Positions 7,531 to 15,556 of a stretch of 64,000 nt of DNA are shown here, piece after piece. The stretch comes from Clostridiales bacterium. GTDB taxonomy: Bacteria; Bacillota; Clostridia; Lachnospirales; Lachnospiraceae. The notes under the pieces are model-generated. The model saw nothing but the letters and a program-made list of their open reading frames with translations, made no database searches and had not been told where the DNA came from. The position numbers and the translations under genes were made by a program. Each line of letters starts with the position of its first letter. The stretch's first letter is position 1. The stretch spans positions 124,001 through 188,000 of the forward strand of contig JAHZHN010000001.1 in the NCBI GenBank assembly GCA_019420275.1. The letters run 5' to 3'.

Positions 7531-7560
7531 TTGTCAAAAGTCCGAATCTCATGATATGAT
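7531..7560 (+). promoter_or_regulatory. Promoter of the TetR-family gene
   Basis: TTGTCA (7531-7536) and TATGAT (7555-7560) are separated by 18 bases, 24 bases before the start codon at 7585. Confidence 0.6.
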
Positions 7561-7584
7561 ATTAGAAATGTGGAGGTAAAATTT

Positions 7585-8112
7585 ATGTCTGATACAACCC
7601 AAAAAAAGATTGCACATACTCTGGAGCAGCTTTTAGAACATCAAAGCTTCGATAAGATTACGATCAAACAACTGGTAGCAGAATGCGGAATTTCCCGGCA
7701 GAGTTTTTATTATTATTTTAAAGATATCTTGGACGTAATTGAATGGATCGCCCATCAAAAAACCCAAGAATTGCTGCAAAAAAGCATGCAGGCAAACAAT
7801 TATGAGGATGGAATTCTCCTCTTTATTGATTTTTCCTTTAAAAACCATTATTTTATTATGAGACTTCTGGACTCCAAACAAAGAGGTTTTATTGAACGAG
7901 TTATTGTATCTTCTCTTCGTTCTTTTCTGGAAGATGCACTTCGTCAGCAAAAAGAATTGATTTCTGTAAACTACCGAGATATGGGTGCCGTGTTAAATTT
8001 TTGTACTTATGGACTAACCGGCCTGCTTTTAGAAAGTGCAGAGCAAAAAAATACAGACAAAAAACTTCTGGCCAGACAAATGCGGGATCTTCTTTTTAAA
8101 GTTCTCACCTAA
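7585..8112 (+). CDS. TetR/AcrR-family transcriptional regulator
   Basis: This 175-residue protein has an N-terminal helix-turn-helix (FDKITIKQLVAECGISRQSFYYYFKDILDVIEW) and a short all-helical ligand domain resembling the DhaS-type C-terminal domain. The ATG at 7585 is eight bases after GGAGG; a GTG at 7570 lies upstream of that ribosome site and is rejected. It is divergent from the 143-residue/ftsH operon, with a palindrome between them that is a plausible operator for both. The ligand is unknown. Downstream lies only a PTS EIIA relic, so no effector gene accompanies it. Confidence 0.85.
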   Translation: MSDTTQKKIAHTLEQLLEHQSFDKITIKQLVAECGISRQSFYYYFKDILDVIEWIAHQKTQELLQKSMQANNYEDGILLFIDFSFKNHYFIMRLLDSKQRGFIERVIVSSLRSFLEDALRQQKELISVNYRDMGAVLNFCTYGLTGLLLESAEQKNTDKKLLARQMRDLLFKVLT

Positions 8113-8177
8113 TCCTATAGATAAGTAAAAAATATCCCTGTTTTACCCGATCTTTCTGTAAAGCATGAGGCTTGTAA

Positions 8178-8294
8178 TTATTTTCCACCCAATTCTGCCG
8201 TGTTGATGCCTGTATGAATCAGCAGCTGAATTCCATCATCTGATGCTGTTATCGCAATGACGTGCTTCATATCAAAAAGGCTGACTGTTATAGA
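8178..8294 (-). pseudogene. Relic of a glucose-type PTS EIIA (Crr-like) domain
   Basis: A 38-codon open stretch reads ITVSLFDMKHVIAI, then DDGIQLLIHTGINTAELGGK and stop. This is the core of the EIIA-Glc fold: the TKHAI motif, and the LIH-GI-DTV motif that carries the phosphorylated histidine. A stop codon (8295-8297) lies immediately upstream, and the rest of the roughly 150-residue domain and any EIIBC partner are missing. It is therefore a decayed remnant, not a working gene. Confidence 0.75.
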
Positions 8295-8340
8295 TTATAT
8301 TAAAAAAATATTTGCCATAGAATACTTTTGTCATCAGTTA

Positions 8341-8378
8341 ATTAAAAAGGCAGAGTATATATTCCTACATACTCTGCC
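8341..8378 (-). terminator. Terminator of the heterodimeric ABC exporter operon
   Basis: GGCAGAGTAT and ATACTCTGCC (8349-8358 and 8369-8378) form a 10-bp stem followed on the minus strand by TTTTTAAT. The plus side also has a T-run, so it may work in both directions. Confidence 0.85.
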
Positions 8379-8387
8379 AATAATTTT

Positions 8388-10301
8388 TTACTCTAATTCA
8401 AATAAACCTGTGTACAGCTGATAATATGTTCCCTGCTTCTCCATCAGTTCCTCATGACTTCCTCGTTCAATAATTCTTCCGTGATCCAGAACCATGATTG
8501 CTTTACTGTTTCTTATTGTTGACAACCGATGTGCGATCACAAAAACAGTCCTTCCTTTCATCAGGTTATCCATGCCCGCCTGCACAAGCGCTTCTGTCCT
8601 TGTATCGATGGAAGAGGTCGCCTCGTCAAGAATCATGACCGGCGGATCTGCTACTGCAGCACGGGCGATAGAAATCAACTGTCTCTGGCCCTGGGAAAGG
8701 CTGGCGCCGTTACCGGTCAAAACGGTCTCATATCCCTGCGGAAGACGCTGAATAAAATCATCTGCATTCGCAAGCTTCGCTGCTTCGATACACTCTTCAT
8801 CACTTGCATCCAGTTTTCCATAACGAATATTATCCATAACGGTTCCGGTAAACAGATTCACGTCCTGAAGAACGATCCCAAGTGATCTTCGCAGATCTGG
8901 CTTTCGGATTTTTGTAATATTAATACCATCATATCGGATTTTTCCATCTTCAATATCGTAAAACCGGTTAATCAAGTTTGTAATTGTTGTTTTTCCAGCC
9001 CCTGTAGCTCCCACAAACGCAATTTTCTGTCCGGGTTTCGCATAAAGGGAAATATCTTTAAGCACAAGTTTCCTAGGTTCATATCCAAAATCCACATGTT
9101 CCAGCTGGATATCTCCGGTCAGTTCAGTATAGGTCGTGGTACCGCTCTCCCGATGAAAATGTTTCCAGGCCCAAAGTCCTGTATTCTCTTTTGTCTCATG
9201 TATCTCTCCTTCAGAATCTTTTTTGGCATTCACCAGCGTTACATAACCATGATCTTCTTCCGGTTTCTCGTCCATCAACTGGAATACACGTTTTGCTCCC
9301 GCAATTCCCATAGCAATCAATGATACCTGCATAGATGCCTGGCCAATTGTCTGAGAAAGCTGTCTGGCCATTCCCAAAAATGAAATAATAATACCCGCCG
9401 ATATTGTTCCAAAACCAGCGATCGACAGATTGGTAATCTCAAAATACAACAGGAGGCCTCCGATAATCGCAAGAGAAACATACATAAGGTTTCCGATGTT
9501 ATGAAGAATCGGCATCAAAATATTTCCAAATTGAAATGCTTTTTCACTGTCAGAAAAAAGTTTGTCATTTATCCTGACAAAATCTTGTTTACTTTCTTCT
9601 TCATGGCAGAAAACCTGGACAACCTTCTGTCCGCTCATCATTTCTTCAACAAATCCTTCTTCTTTTGCCAGCGAATTCTGCTGCGCCATCATATAACTCG
9701 AACTTGCGCCGCCTACTTTTTGAGTCATAAACAACATTAAAACCAGAAAGATACACACGGCTAATGTAAGCCATACGCTATAATAAAGCATCATTACGAA
9801 CATGGCCAGCACAGTCAGCGATGACTGCAGCAGCATAGGCATACTCTGGCCTATCAGCTGTCTGATTGCATCTGTATCATTCGTATAAGTACTCATAATA
9901 TCCCCGTGAGAATTTGTATCAAAATATTTGATTGGCAGTGTCTGCATATTAGAGAACATATCATTTCGCATATATTTCAACGTACCCTGCGTTACAATTG
10001 CCATGATACGAGTATAAGTAAATGCTGCGGCCACTCCCAAAATATATATGACCGCCATTGTCGTCAAAATCGACACGAGCTGATGCCACACCGCATCTAA
10101 ACCTTCTGTAATACCAGGGGTAATACATTCATCAATCAGCTTCTGCAGAAAAACAGTCGCCACTACTGAAGCGCAAGAACTAATTATGATACAAATTATC
10201 ACAGTAATCAGCATTCCTTTATAGTGCTTCATCAGATACGACATTAATCTGAAAAAGGCATTCTTTTGTCCGGAAGTTTTTTTCATCTCATCCATAATCA
10301 T
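8388..10301 (-). CDS. ABC exporter half-transporter, ATP-binding/permease subunit B
   Basis: This 637-residue type IV ABC exporter subunit has a six-helix transmembrane domain (about 1-330) and a C-terminal nucleotide-binding domain with Walker A GATGAGKTT, signature LSQGQRQ and Walker B VMILDEATSS, where the Glu is present. An insertion of about 40 residues (around 365-405) separates the membrane and ATPase domains. The start ATG overlaps the stop of the preceding half-transporter by four bases (ATGA), so the two form a translationally coupled heterodimer. With the MarR gene upstream, the operon resembles MarR-controlled multidrug or peptide exporters of Firmicutes. The substrate is unknown. 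Confidence 0.92.
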   Translation of the reverse strand: MIMDEMKKTSGQKNAFFRLMSYLMKHYKGMLITVIICIIISSCASVVATVFLQKLIDECITPGITEGLDAVWHQLVSILTTMAVIYILGVAAAFTYTRIMAIVTQGTLKYMRNDMFSNMQTLPIKYFDTNSHGDIMSTYTNDTDAIRQLIGQSMPMLLQSSLTVLAMFVMMLYYSVWLTLAVCIFLVLMLFMTQKVGGASSSYMMAQQNSLAKEEGFVEEMMSGQKVVQVFCHEEESKQDFVRINDKLFSDSEKAFQFGNILMPILHNIGNLMYVSLAIIGGLLLYFEITNLSIAGFGTISAGIIISFLGMARQLSQTIGQASMQVSLIAMGIAGAKRVFQLMDEKPEEDHGYVTLVNAKKDSEGEIHETKENTGLWAWKHFHRESGTTTYTELTGDIQLEHVDFGYEPRKLVLKDISLYAKPGQKIAFVGATGAGKTTITNLINRFYDIEDGKIRYDGINITKIRKPDLRRSLGIVLQDVNLFTGTVMDNIRYGKLDASDEECIEAAKLANADDFIQRLPQGYETVLTGNGASLSQGQRQLISIARAAVADPPVMILDEATSSIDTRTEALVQAGMDNLMKGRTVFVIAHRLSTIRNSKAIMVLDHGRIIERGSHEELMEKQGTYYQLYTGLFELE

Positions 10302-12034
10302 TCTTCCTCCCTGTTTCTGGTCTGGGAATCATACACTTCACGGTAAATTCCATTTATTTCTAACAGTTCTTTGTGGGTTCCCTGTTCGGCAATTCTGCCG
10401 CCATCCATTACAAGGATTTTATCTGCATCCTGTACGGAAGAAACTCTCTGTGCAATGATAATCTTTGTCGTTTCCGGTATTTCCTTATACATAGCACTTC
10501 GAATCAAAGCATCTGTTTTTGTGTCTACAGCAGATGTAGAATCATCAAGAATCAGAATCTTTGGCTTTTTCAAAAGTGCTCTGGCAATACACAGACGTTG
10601 TTTTTGCCCGCCGGAAACATTCGTCCCGCCCTGTTCGATATAGGTGTCATATTTATCTGGGAACTGTTCAATAAAACTGTCCGCCTGCGCTAATTTGCAT
10701 ACCCGCACAAGTTCTTCATCGGTGGCTTCTTTATTACCCCACCTGAGATTTTCTTTAATCGTACCGGAAAATAATACATTCTTCTGCAAAACCACTGCAA
10801 CTTCATTTCTGAGTGCCGTTAAATTATAATCCTTTACATTTTTGCCGCCGACCAAAACGCATCCTTCTGTCACGTCATATAGTCTTGATATAAGCTGAAT
10901 CAAAGTAGTTTTGCCTGACCCGGTACCCCCGATAATCCCTATGGTTTCCCCAGATTTAATATCAAGATTAATATCACTTAAAGCATTCTTTTTACTTTTC
11001 TGTGAATATTTGAAGCGTACATTCTGGAAAGAAACACTTCCGTCTGCCACTTCCGTAATTCCCTCCGGATTTTTATCCAAAATACTTTTATGATCAATAA
11101 CTTCAACTACACGATTGGCAGATTCTGCCGCCATCGAGGTCATGACAAAAACCATAGACAACATCATCATAGAAGCCAAAATCTGTATACCATAACTGAT
11201 CAGAGAGGAAAGTTCTCCCGTTGTCAATTCTGTAGATATCGTATTGATAATCATATTTGCCCCAAAACAGCTTACTAAAAGCATGGCCAAATAAATGCAG
11301 AACATCATAAATGGGTTATTCAATGCCAAAATTTTCTCCGCATGGGTAAAATCTCTGCGTACTTCCTCCGATGAACTTTCAAACTTCTTTTTTTCGTATT
11401 CTTCTCTCACAAATGATTTAACAACACGGATACCCGCAATATTTTCCTGTACTGAATTATTCATAGCATCATATTTCTTAAATATCCTCTTAAAAATTGG
11501 ATATACATACATAGAAATACCAAGAAGAACCCCTCCCAGAATCGGAAACATCACAACAAATATCACGGCCATACGTACATTAATAGTCATACTCATAATA
11601 ATTGAAAAGATCAGCATAAGAGGGGTCCGAATTGCGATTCTTATGCTCATCTGATAAGCATTCTGAATGTTCGTTACATCTGTAGTCATTCTTGTAACCA
11701 GTGATGAAGTGGAAAACATATCAATATCAGCGAATGAAAATTCCTGTATCCGAAAATATATGTCCTGCCGCAGGTTTCTTGCAAAACCACAAGAAGCAGT
11801 AGCCGCAGTCTTTCCGGATAATACCCCGAATACCAGTGACAATAATGCCAATATAATAAGCACTCCGCCATAACGGATGATTGGTGCCATAGATTTTCCT
11901 GTCATCTCATCAATCAGTTCTGCCATAATAAACGGAAGAAGGCATTCCAAAACCACCTCCGCCGCAACAAATACCGGGGTAATGACAGATACTTTTTTAT
12001 ACTGTCGCACGCTTTTTAACAATGATCTAAGCAT
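10298..12034 (-). CDS. ABC exporter half-transporter, ATP-binding/permease subunit A
   Basis: This 578-residue ABC exporter subunit has six membrane helices followed by an ATPase domain with Walker A GGTGSGKTT, signature VSGGQKQR and Walker B ILILDDSTSAVD. The residue after the Walker B Asp is Asp instead of the catalytic Glu, so this subunit carries the degenerate nucleotide site typical of heterodimeric exporters, while the partner keeps Glu. AAAGGAG precedes the ATG at 12034. It follows the MarR gene by 12 bases and overlaps its partner by four bases. Drug or peptide export is the likely role; no substrate can be read from sequence. Confidence 0.92.
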   Translation of the reverse strand: MLRSLLKSVRQYKKVSVITPVFVAAEVVLECLLPFIMAELIDEMTGKSMAPIIRYGGVLIILALLSLVFGVLSGKTAATASCGFARNLRQDIYFRIQEFSFADIDMFSTSSLVTRMTTDVTNIQNAYQMSIRIAIRTPLMLIFSIIMSMTINVRMAVIFVVMFPILGGVLLGISMYVYPIFKRIFKKYDAMNNSVQENIAGIRVVKSFVREEYEKKKFESSSEEVRRDFTHAEKILALNNPFMMFCIYLAMLLVSCFGANMIINTISTELTTGELSSLISYGIQILASMMMLSMVFVMTSMAAESANRVVEVIDHKSILDKNPEGITEVADGSVSFQNVRFKYSQKSKKNALSDINLDIKSGETIGIIGGTGSGKTTLIQLISRLYDVTEGCVLVGGKNVKDYNLTALRNEVAVVLQKNVLFSGTIKENLRWGNKEATDEELVRVCKLAQADSFIEQFPDKYDTYIEQGGTNVSGGQKQRLCIARALLKKPKILILDDSTSAVDTKTDALIRSAMYKEIPETTKIIIAQRVSSVQDADKILVMDGGRIAEQGTHKELLEINGIYREVYDSQTRNREEE

Positions 12035-12046
12035 CTTTACACTCCT

Positions 12047-12535
12047 TTAATTATCTGAAATATGCAGATTGTTCTGCAGCCTTTCCAAATATCCCAGAAG
12101 ATTATTCTTTTCTTCTTCTGAGAATCCTTTTAATATCCTACTCTCAAATTGATGGTCATCCGATTTTAAATACGGTACCATCTGTCTTGCATAATCTGTC
12201 ATGCTAATCCGCTTAATTCGTGAATCATATGTATCCCCTATCCTTTTTACAAGTTTGTTCTTTTCCATTCTGGAAATAATCTGGGAAACAGTTGCTCTGG
12301 AAATGCTGAATGCCCTTTCCAAATCTTTTTGAGGAACTGCTTTTTTTTCTTCTTCCTGCTGATTCAGGTACAAAATGATACGAGCACTCATTTCTGACAG
12401 CGCATTACACTTTCCTGACAGATAAATATCGGCCGTCTTTCTGACAGTATTATTGATAACCCTCAAACAAGACAAAATTTTTCTATCTATTTTTACTTTT
12501 TCAAATTCCGAATGTCTCTTCTTATTCATCCGCAT
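12047..12535 (-). CDS. MarR-family regulator of the ABC exporter operon
   Basis: This 162-residue winged-helix protein has a MarR core with recognition helix FSISRATVSQIISRMEKNKLVKR and wing DSRIKRISMT. It is the first full gene of an operon with the two exporter subunits, so it probably represses its own operon and is released by an exporter substrate (family precedent). Starts at 12535 (MRMNKK) or 12529 (MNKK) are both possible. The region overlaps the end of a 30-codon ORF, suggesting translational coupling. Its own operator is not obvious; the palindrome upstream at 12766-12783 belongs to a motif shared with a second MarR gene. Confidence 0.88.
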   Translation of the reverse strand: MRMNKKRHSEFEKVKIDRKILSCLRVINNTVRKTADIYLSGKCNALSEMSARIILYLNQQEEEKKAVPQKDLERAFSISRATVSQIISRMEKNKLVKRIGDTYDSRIKRISMTDYARQMVPYLKSDDHQFESRILKGFSEEEKNNLLGYLERLQNNLHISDN

Positions 12536-12614
12536 ATTCCCTGATCATCCTTTTATGAACTTTCAAGTTTTTTAATTTCTCTTCTAATAATCTACACTTT
12601 TGCTCTTTATTCAT
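12522..12614 (-). CDS. Short 30-codon ORF overlapping the marR start, possible leader peptide
   Basis: An ATG at 12614 preceded by AAGGAG at 9 bases opens a 30-residue, strongly basic ORF (MNKEQKCRLLEEKL...). It ends at the TAA inside the first codons of the downstream MarR gene. The good ribosome site and the stop/start overlap argue that it is translated and couples translation into marR. It may be a regulatory leader or simply a small protein; no similarity is recognised. Confidence 0.45.
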   Translation of the reverse strand: MNKEQKCRLLEEKLKNLKVHKRMIREYADE

Positions 12615-12765
12615 TATTTCTATCTCCTTTCTGTAATCGAGACGATAAGTTCTGCACTTCCCAGTTTCCTGCTGATTGTAATGATCTGCAACCGTTCCTG
12701 CCCATAAAAGGCCCATAACTCTTTTACAGGATGAAATATCAATTTTATAATCTGCTTTTGCATTC

Positions 12766-12783
12766 TTAGTCGCATGCGACTTA
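12766..12783. promoter_or_regulatory. Palindromic operator AGTCGCATGCGACT, copy 1 of 3
   Basis: A perfect 14-bp palindrome (12768-12781) lies upstream of the leader/marR/ABC operon. The same motif occurs upstream of the NmrA-like gene (13785-13798) and of the second marR (14247-14260). The flanking GAATAAGTCGC resembles the AAATAAGTCGC context at copy 3, so it probably overlaps the transcription start. Confidence 0.75.
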
Positions 12784-12810
12784 TTCAGCAATAAAATACT
12801 TCAAATTTGA

Positions 12811-13770
12811 CTAAAACAAATCTTTCCAGTTACTTATCCTCTGTTGCCATACATAACTATATTTATCCAGCAAATCCTGAACTTCTAGTGGTTTTCTTCC
12901 TGTGAGCAGTTCCACATCATGTGTAACAATTCCCATCTGCCCTTCTGAAATTCCAGCTTCATTCGTAATCATATCGTTACTGCAAAACGGAACCGGTGCC
13001 TGTGAAAAGTCTCCATCAGTTGTTCTCGGAATATGCAGCGCCTCAAGGTATGACCTGAATTCCTCTTCTGTCATCGGCTGATATACAAATGGGATCCCTG
13101 ATTTTTGAGCGATCATCTCACAAATCTCTCTCTGACTTAACGGAATGGTACTCGTTAGATCGTATGCTTTATTGTGTTCGCCTTTTCCAAGCAAAAGTGC
13201 AGCGCCGCATCTTGCACTGTCATCTTTTGCGATACTTGTTACTTTTCCTTCTCCCGCTGTTGTACCCCATACATTATTGCTCAACATCGCCAGCATGACA
13301 GAGGTAGTAAGATAATTTTCCATGTAAAGATTATTCCGCATGATATTATAATCGATTCCACTTTCTGACAGCATCTTTTCTGTTGCTCTATGATCCGGGA
13401 GCACATACTGATGATATCCTTCCCTGTCCGCACCAAAAAAAGATGTATATGTAATGTGTTTCACCCCCGCCTTTTTACATGCCTCGATTACTTTCTTATG
13501 TTGTTCCACTCTTTTGGGTCCGTTAATGATACTGGATATAAAAAATAGCCTGTCGACTCCAGAAAATACTTGCGTCATCTGCTCTTTATTATCATAATCA
13601 GCTTCCTTTATCTCTACCCCGTGTTTTTCCCATTTTTGCTTTTTGTCTGTGGAAAGTCTGTTCAGATTAGGACAGGTAAAAATCAGTTCTTCCCCGTTAA
13701 CCTTATCTAACATATTTGCGGCAACTCTCCCTGCCAGTTTACCATCTGCTCCTGTTACCAAATATTTCAT
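12811..13770 (-). CDS. NmrA-like NAD(P)-binding atypical SDR
   Basis: This 319-residue atypical short-chain dehydrogenase has an N-terminal Rossmann motif VTGADGKLAGRVAANML (glycine-rich loop), a conserved TYTSFFGAD segment after strand 5, and an extended C-terminal domain. Relatives include NmrA-type redox sensors and QorB-like quinone reductases, so it likely binds NAD(P) and acts in quinone or electrophile stress (inference). GGAGG lies seven bases before the ATG. The 14-bp palindrome sits directly upstream of that ribosome site, so the MarR encoded next to it very likely controls it. This resembles MarR-type quinone-stress modules. Confidence 0.8.
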   Translation of the reverse strand: MKYLVTGADGKLAGRVAANMLDKVNGEELIFTCPNLNRLSTDKKQKWEKHGVEIKEADYDNKEQMTQVFSGVDRLFFISSIINGPKRVEQHKKVIEACKKAGVKHITYTSFFGADREGYHQYVLPDHRATEKMLSESGIDYNIMRNNLYMENYLTTSVMLAMLSNNVWGTTAGEGKVTSIAKDDSARCGAALLLGKGEHNKAYDLTSTIPLSQREICEMIAQKSGIPFVYQPMTEEEFRSYLEALHIPRTTDGDFSQAPVPFCSNDMITNEAGISEGQMGIVTHDVELLTGRKPLEVQDLLDKYSYVWQQRISNWKDLF

Positions 13771-13784
13771 ATTACACCTCCTTT

Positions 13785-13798
13785 AGTCGCTTGCGACC
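13785..13798. promoter_or_regulatory. Palindromic operator AGTCGCTTGCGACC, copy 2 of 3
   Basis: This near-perfect copy of the shared palindrome lies between the MarR gene's stop and the ribosome site of the NmrA-like gene. A repressor bound here would block transcription of that gene. Confidence 0.75.
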
Positions 13799-13814
13799 TA
13801 TTGAAGAAAAATTT

Positions 13815-14228
13815 TTATGTGATATTCCCTATTAACCTTTTTATTATGATAGAAAGCACTTCTTCATCTTCTTCTGTAAATCCGGTAAAAAGCTGTTCTG
13901 TAATTTTTTTTATCTTCTCTTTAATCGCCAGAGCCATATCAGAACTTTTATTTGTAAGAACGATCTTTTTATAACGTCTGTCATTCTCAAACGGTTCCGT
14001 CGCAATCAGCTTTTTGTCCTCAAGCCTATTCAAAATACTGCTTACTGTAGGATGAGTCAGTCCTAAACCATGTTCAATGTCCTTCTGGCAAATATCTTTC
14101 GACTGGTTGAGATTCAAAAAACCAATTACTGTTGCCTGTGTATATGTAATGTCTAGTTCGGCCATTTCCTTATTCAGAATTCTTTCTATCGCAGTATTAA
14201 GAATTTTAAATTCCATGATATCCATCAT
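13815..14228 (-). CDS. MarR-family regulator, autoregulated
   Basis: This 137-residue MarR-family protein has recognition helix LGLTHPTVSSILNRLEDKKLIATE and a basic wing (ENDRRYKKIVLT). Its promoter carries the AGTCGCTTGCGACT palindrome immediately after the -10, a classical autorepression layout. Copies of the same palindrome in front of the NmrA-like gene and the neighbouring marR/ABC exporter operon suggest it coordinates all three. A GGGGGAG ribosome site precedes the ATG at 14228. The inducer is unknown; it has no cysteine, which argues against direct thiol oxidation sensing. Confidence 0.88.
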   Translation of the reverse strand: MMDIMEFKILNTAIERILNKEMAELDITYTQATVIGFLNLNQSKDICQKDIEHGLGLTHPTVSSILNRLEDKKLIATEPFENDRRYKKIVLTNKSSDMALAIKEKIKKITEQLFTGFTEEDEEVLSIIIKRLIGNIT

Positions 14229-14246
14229 ACTCTCCCCCTCTTACCT

Positions 14247-14290
14247 AGTCGCTTGCGACTTATTTTAGCAGTAATGATACGAATAGTCAA
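14247..14290 (-). promoter_or_regulatory. marR promoter with palindromic operator, copy 3 of 3
   Basis: TTGACT (14285-14290), a 17-base spacer and TAAAAT (14262-14267) form a strong minus-strand promoter. The perfect palindrome AGTCGCTTGCGACT (14247-14260) follows one base later, covering the transcription start. Confidence 0.85.
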
Positions 14291-14370
14291 GATGCTTATT
14301 TGTCTTTCATTCATGTTTCTTAATCAATGCTGTAATGACACCACCAGACAAAGAAGCACTATAAAAATAC

Positions 14371-14405
14371 AAAAAACGCCCGAACAGTCTAAAACTATAC
14401 GGACG
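14371..14405 (-). terminator. Terminator downstream of the PAP2 gene
   Basis: On the minus strand CGTCCG pairs with CGGGCG (one G-U pair) around a 17-base loop and is followed by TTTTTT. It lies about 120 bases beyond the PAP2 stop codon. Confidence 0.6.
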
Positions 14406-14458
14406 CAAAAACAGATATTTCAGGATGTATTTACCTACAAAATAATAATGCCAGTACA

Positions 14459-14487
14459 ACAAAGCAGAAACTTATTTTCTGCTTTGT
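14459..14487. other. Perfect 12-bp stem-loop without U-tract
   Basis: ACAAAGCAGAAA and TTTCTGCTTTGT flank a five-base loop. It lies in the 3' untranslated region of the PAP2 gene and lacks a T-run on either strand, so it is more likely a stability hairpin or operator than a terminator. Confidence 0.5.
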
Positions 14488-14522
14488 CTCAATGAATTCA
14501 AAAACTAAGATGGTATGTACTT

Positions 14523-15050
14523 TTAGTTTCCAAATCTCTTCTTTATTCTATTTGTCACCCAAAAACCAATATAACCGGACAAAATGCCCACAAGAATACC
14601 TCCTAGAATATCTGTAGGATAATGAACATACAGGTACATTCTGGAAAACGCAATTATCACAGCAAAAATCAGAAAAATTTTCCATAGCTTTTCCTGCCTT
14701 GTGAAATATAATGCAGATACTGCAGCAAAGGAGGCTGCCGTATGTCCAGACGGGAAAGAATAATCAAGTGGAGCCTTGATCAAAAGCGAAACTGCTGTGT
14801 TCACATCGTAAGGGCGGATTCGGGCAACTGCCGGCTTCAGCAAGACATTGCAAAGCAAAGCATCCGCACATAATGAAACTACCATAACAATACCTGCCAT
14901 ACGTGTTTTTGGAATGCACAACAGTACAATCGTCAATATGATCCACAAAATTCCGCCATTTCCAAGAAACGACGCTCCCTTCATCAGCGCATCCGTCAGC
15001 GGATGATGAAGGGTCTGAAGAAAATCTAAAATCCAAAATTCAAATTCCAT
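14523..15050 (-). CDS. PAP2-family membrane phosphatase
   Basis: This 175-residue integral membrane phosphatase has all three PAP2 motifs: KPAVARIRP, the PSGHTAASF segment with the catalytic His, and SRMYLYVHYPTDILGG with the second His. About five membrane spans surround the active site at the outer face. Likely substrates are undecaprenyl pyrophosphate or phosphatidic acid type lipids (family knowledge); the sequence does not decide. GGGGAGAATATC precedes the ATG. It has its own promoter at 15085-15113. Confidence 0.9.
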   Translation of the reverse strand: MEFEFWILDFLQTLHHPLTDALMKGASFLGNGGILWIILTIVLLCIPKTRMAGIVMVVSLCADALLCNVLLKPAVARIRPYDVNTAVSLLIKAPLDYSFPSGHTAASFAAVSALYFTRQEKLWKIFLIFAVIIAFSRMYLYVHYPTDILGGILVGILSGYIGFWVTNRIKKRFGN

Positions 15051-15084
15051 GATATTCTCCCCCTTTTTCTATATTTTACAAAGG

Positions 15085-15113
15085 ATTATACCACAATCTA
15101 TATAGTTTTAGAA
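15085..15113 (-). promoter_or_regulatory. Promoter of the PAP2 gene
   Basis: On the minus strand TTCTAA (15108-15113) and TATAAT (15085-15090) are separated by 17 bases; the -35 is weak. Confidence 0.5.
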
Positions 15114-15124
15114 CCTATCGCTCT

Positions 15125-15556
15125 TTAATTTCCAGACTGTCCTTCCATCTGTTCTGTAATCCGCTTGATGATACGGACAAGATGATAACTGTCTTCTTGT
15201 CCTATATTTTGTAAGATGTATTCAAAATTCCGTATAGCGTCTTCGTGCTCTTTCCTGGCAAATTTTTTCCCCTTTTCTGTAATATAAACATGGACTCTCC
15301 GTTTGTCCTCAGGGTCAGATTCGCGGACAGCATATCCTTTCTTTTCCAGGCCATTTAAAATCGCCGCAGTTCTGGATGATCTGACTTTGAACTCTGCCGT
15401 CAGTTCTCCTGCGGATGCTCCGTTATGACTGAAGAGAAGATAGCATAAAACCGCCATCTCCCCTTGTGACATATCACTTAAACACTGGAGTACCGTATTT
15501 TTCCGCAGTACCTTCATACTTTCCATGAGTTCTTCTGCTCGTTCCCTGTAATCCAT
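15125..15556 (-). CDS. MarR-family regulator downstream of the giant activase
   Basis: This 143-residue MarR-type winged-helix protein has recognition helix FKVRSSRTAAILNGLEKKGYAVRE and wing DPEDKRRVHVYITEKG. AAGGAG lies about ten bases before the ATG at 15556. The start region overlaps the 3' end of the activase gene by 83 bases in another frame. That overlap is probably secondary, because loss of one G in the GGGG run just upstream (15560-15563) would end the activase at the TAA adjoining this ATG. It is cotranscribed with the activase and may control it. Confidence 0.85.
   Translation of the reverse strand: MDYRERAEELMESMKVLRKNTVLQCLSDMSQGEMAVLCYLLFSHNGASAGELTAEFKVRSSRTAAILNGLEKKGYAVRESDPEDKRRVHVYITEKGKKFARKEHEDAIRNFEYILQNIGQEDSYHLVRIIKRITEQMEGQSGN

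Noticed and set aside
12620..12791. Extended 89-codon ORF upstream of marR
   Set aside because: The upstream part covers the palindromic operator and has no ribosome site; only the last 30 codons have a credible start.
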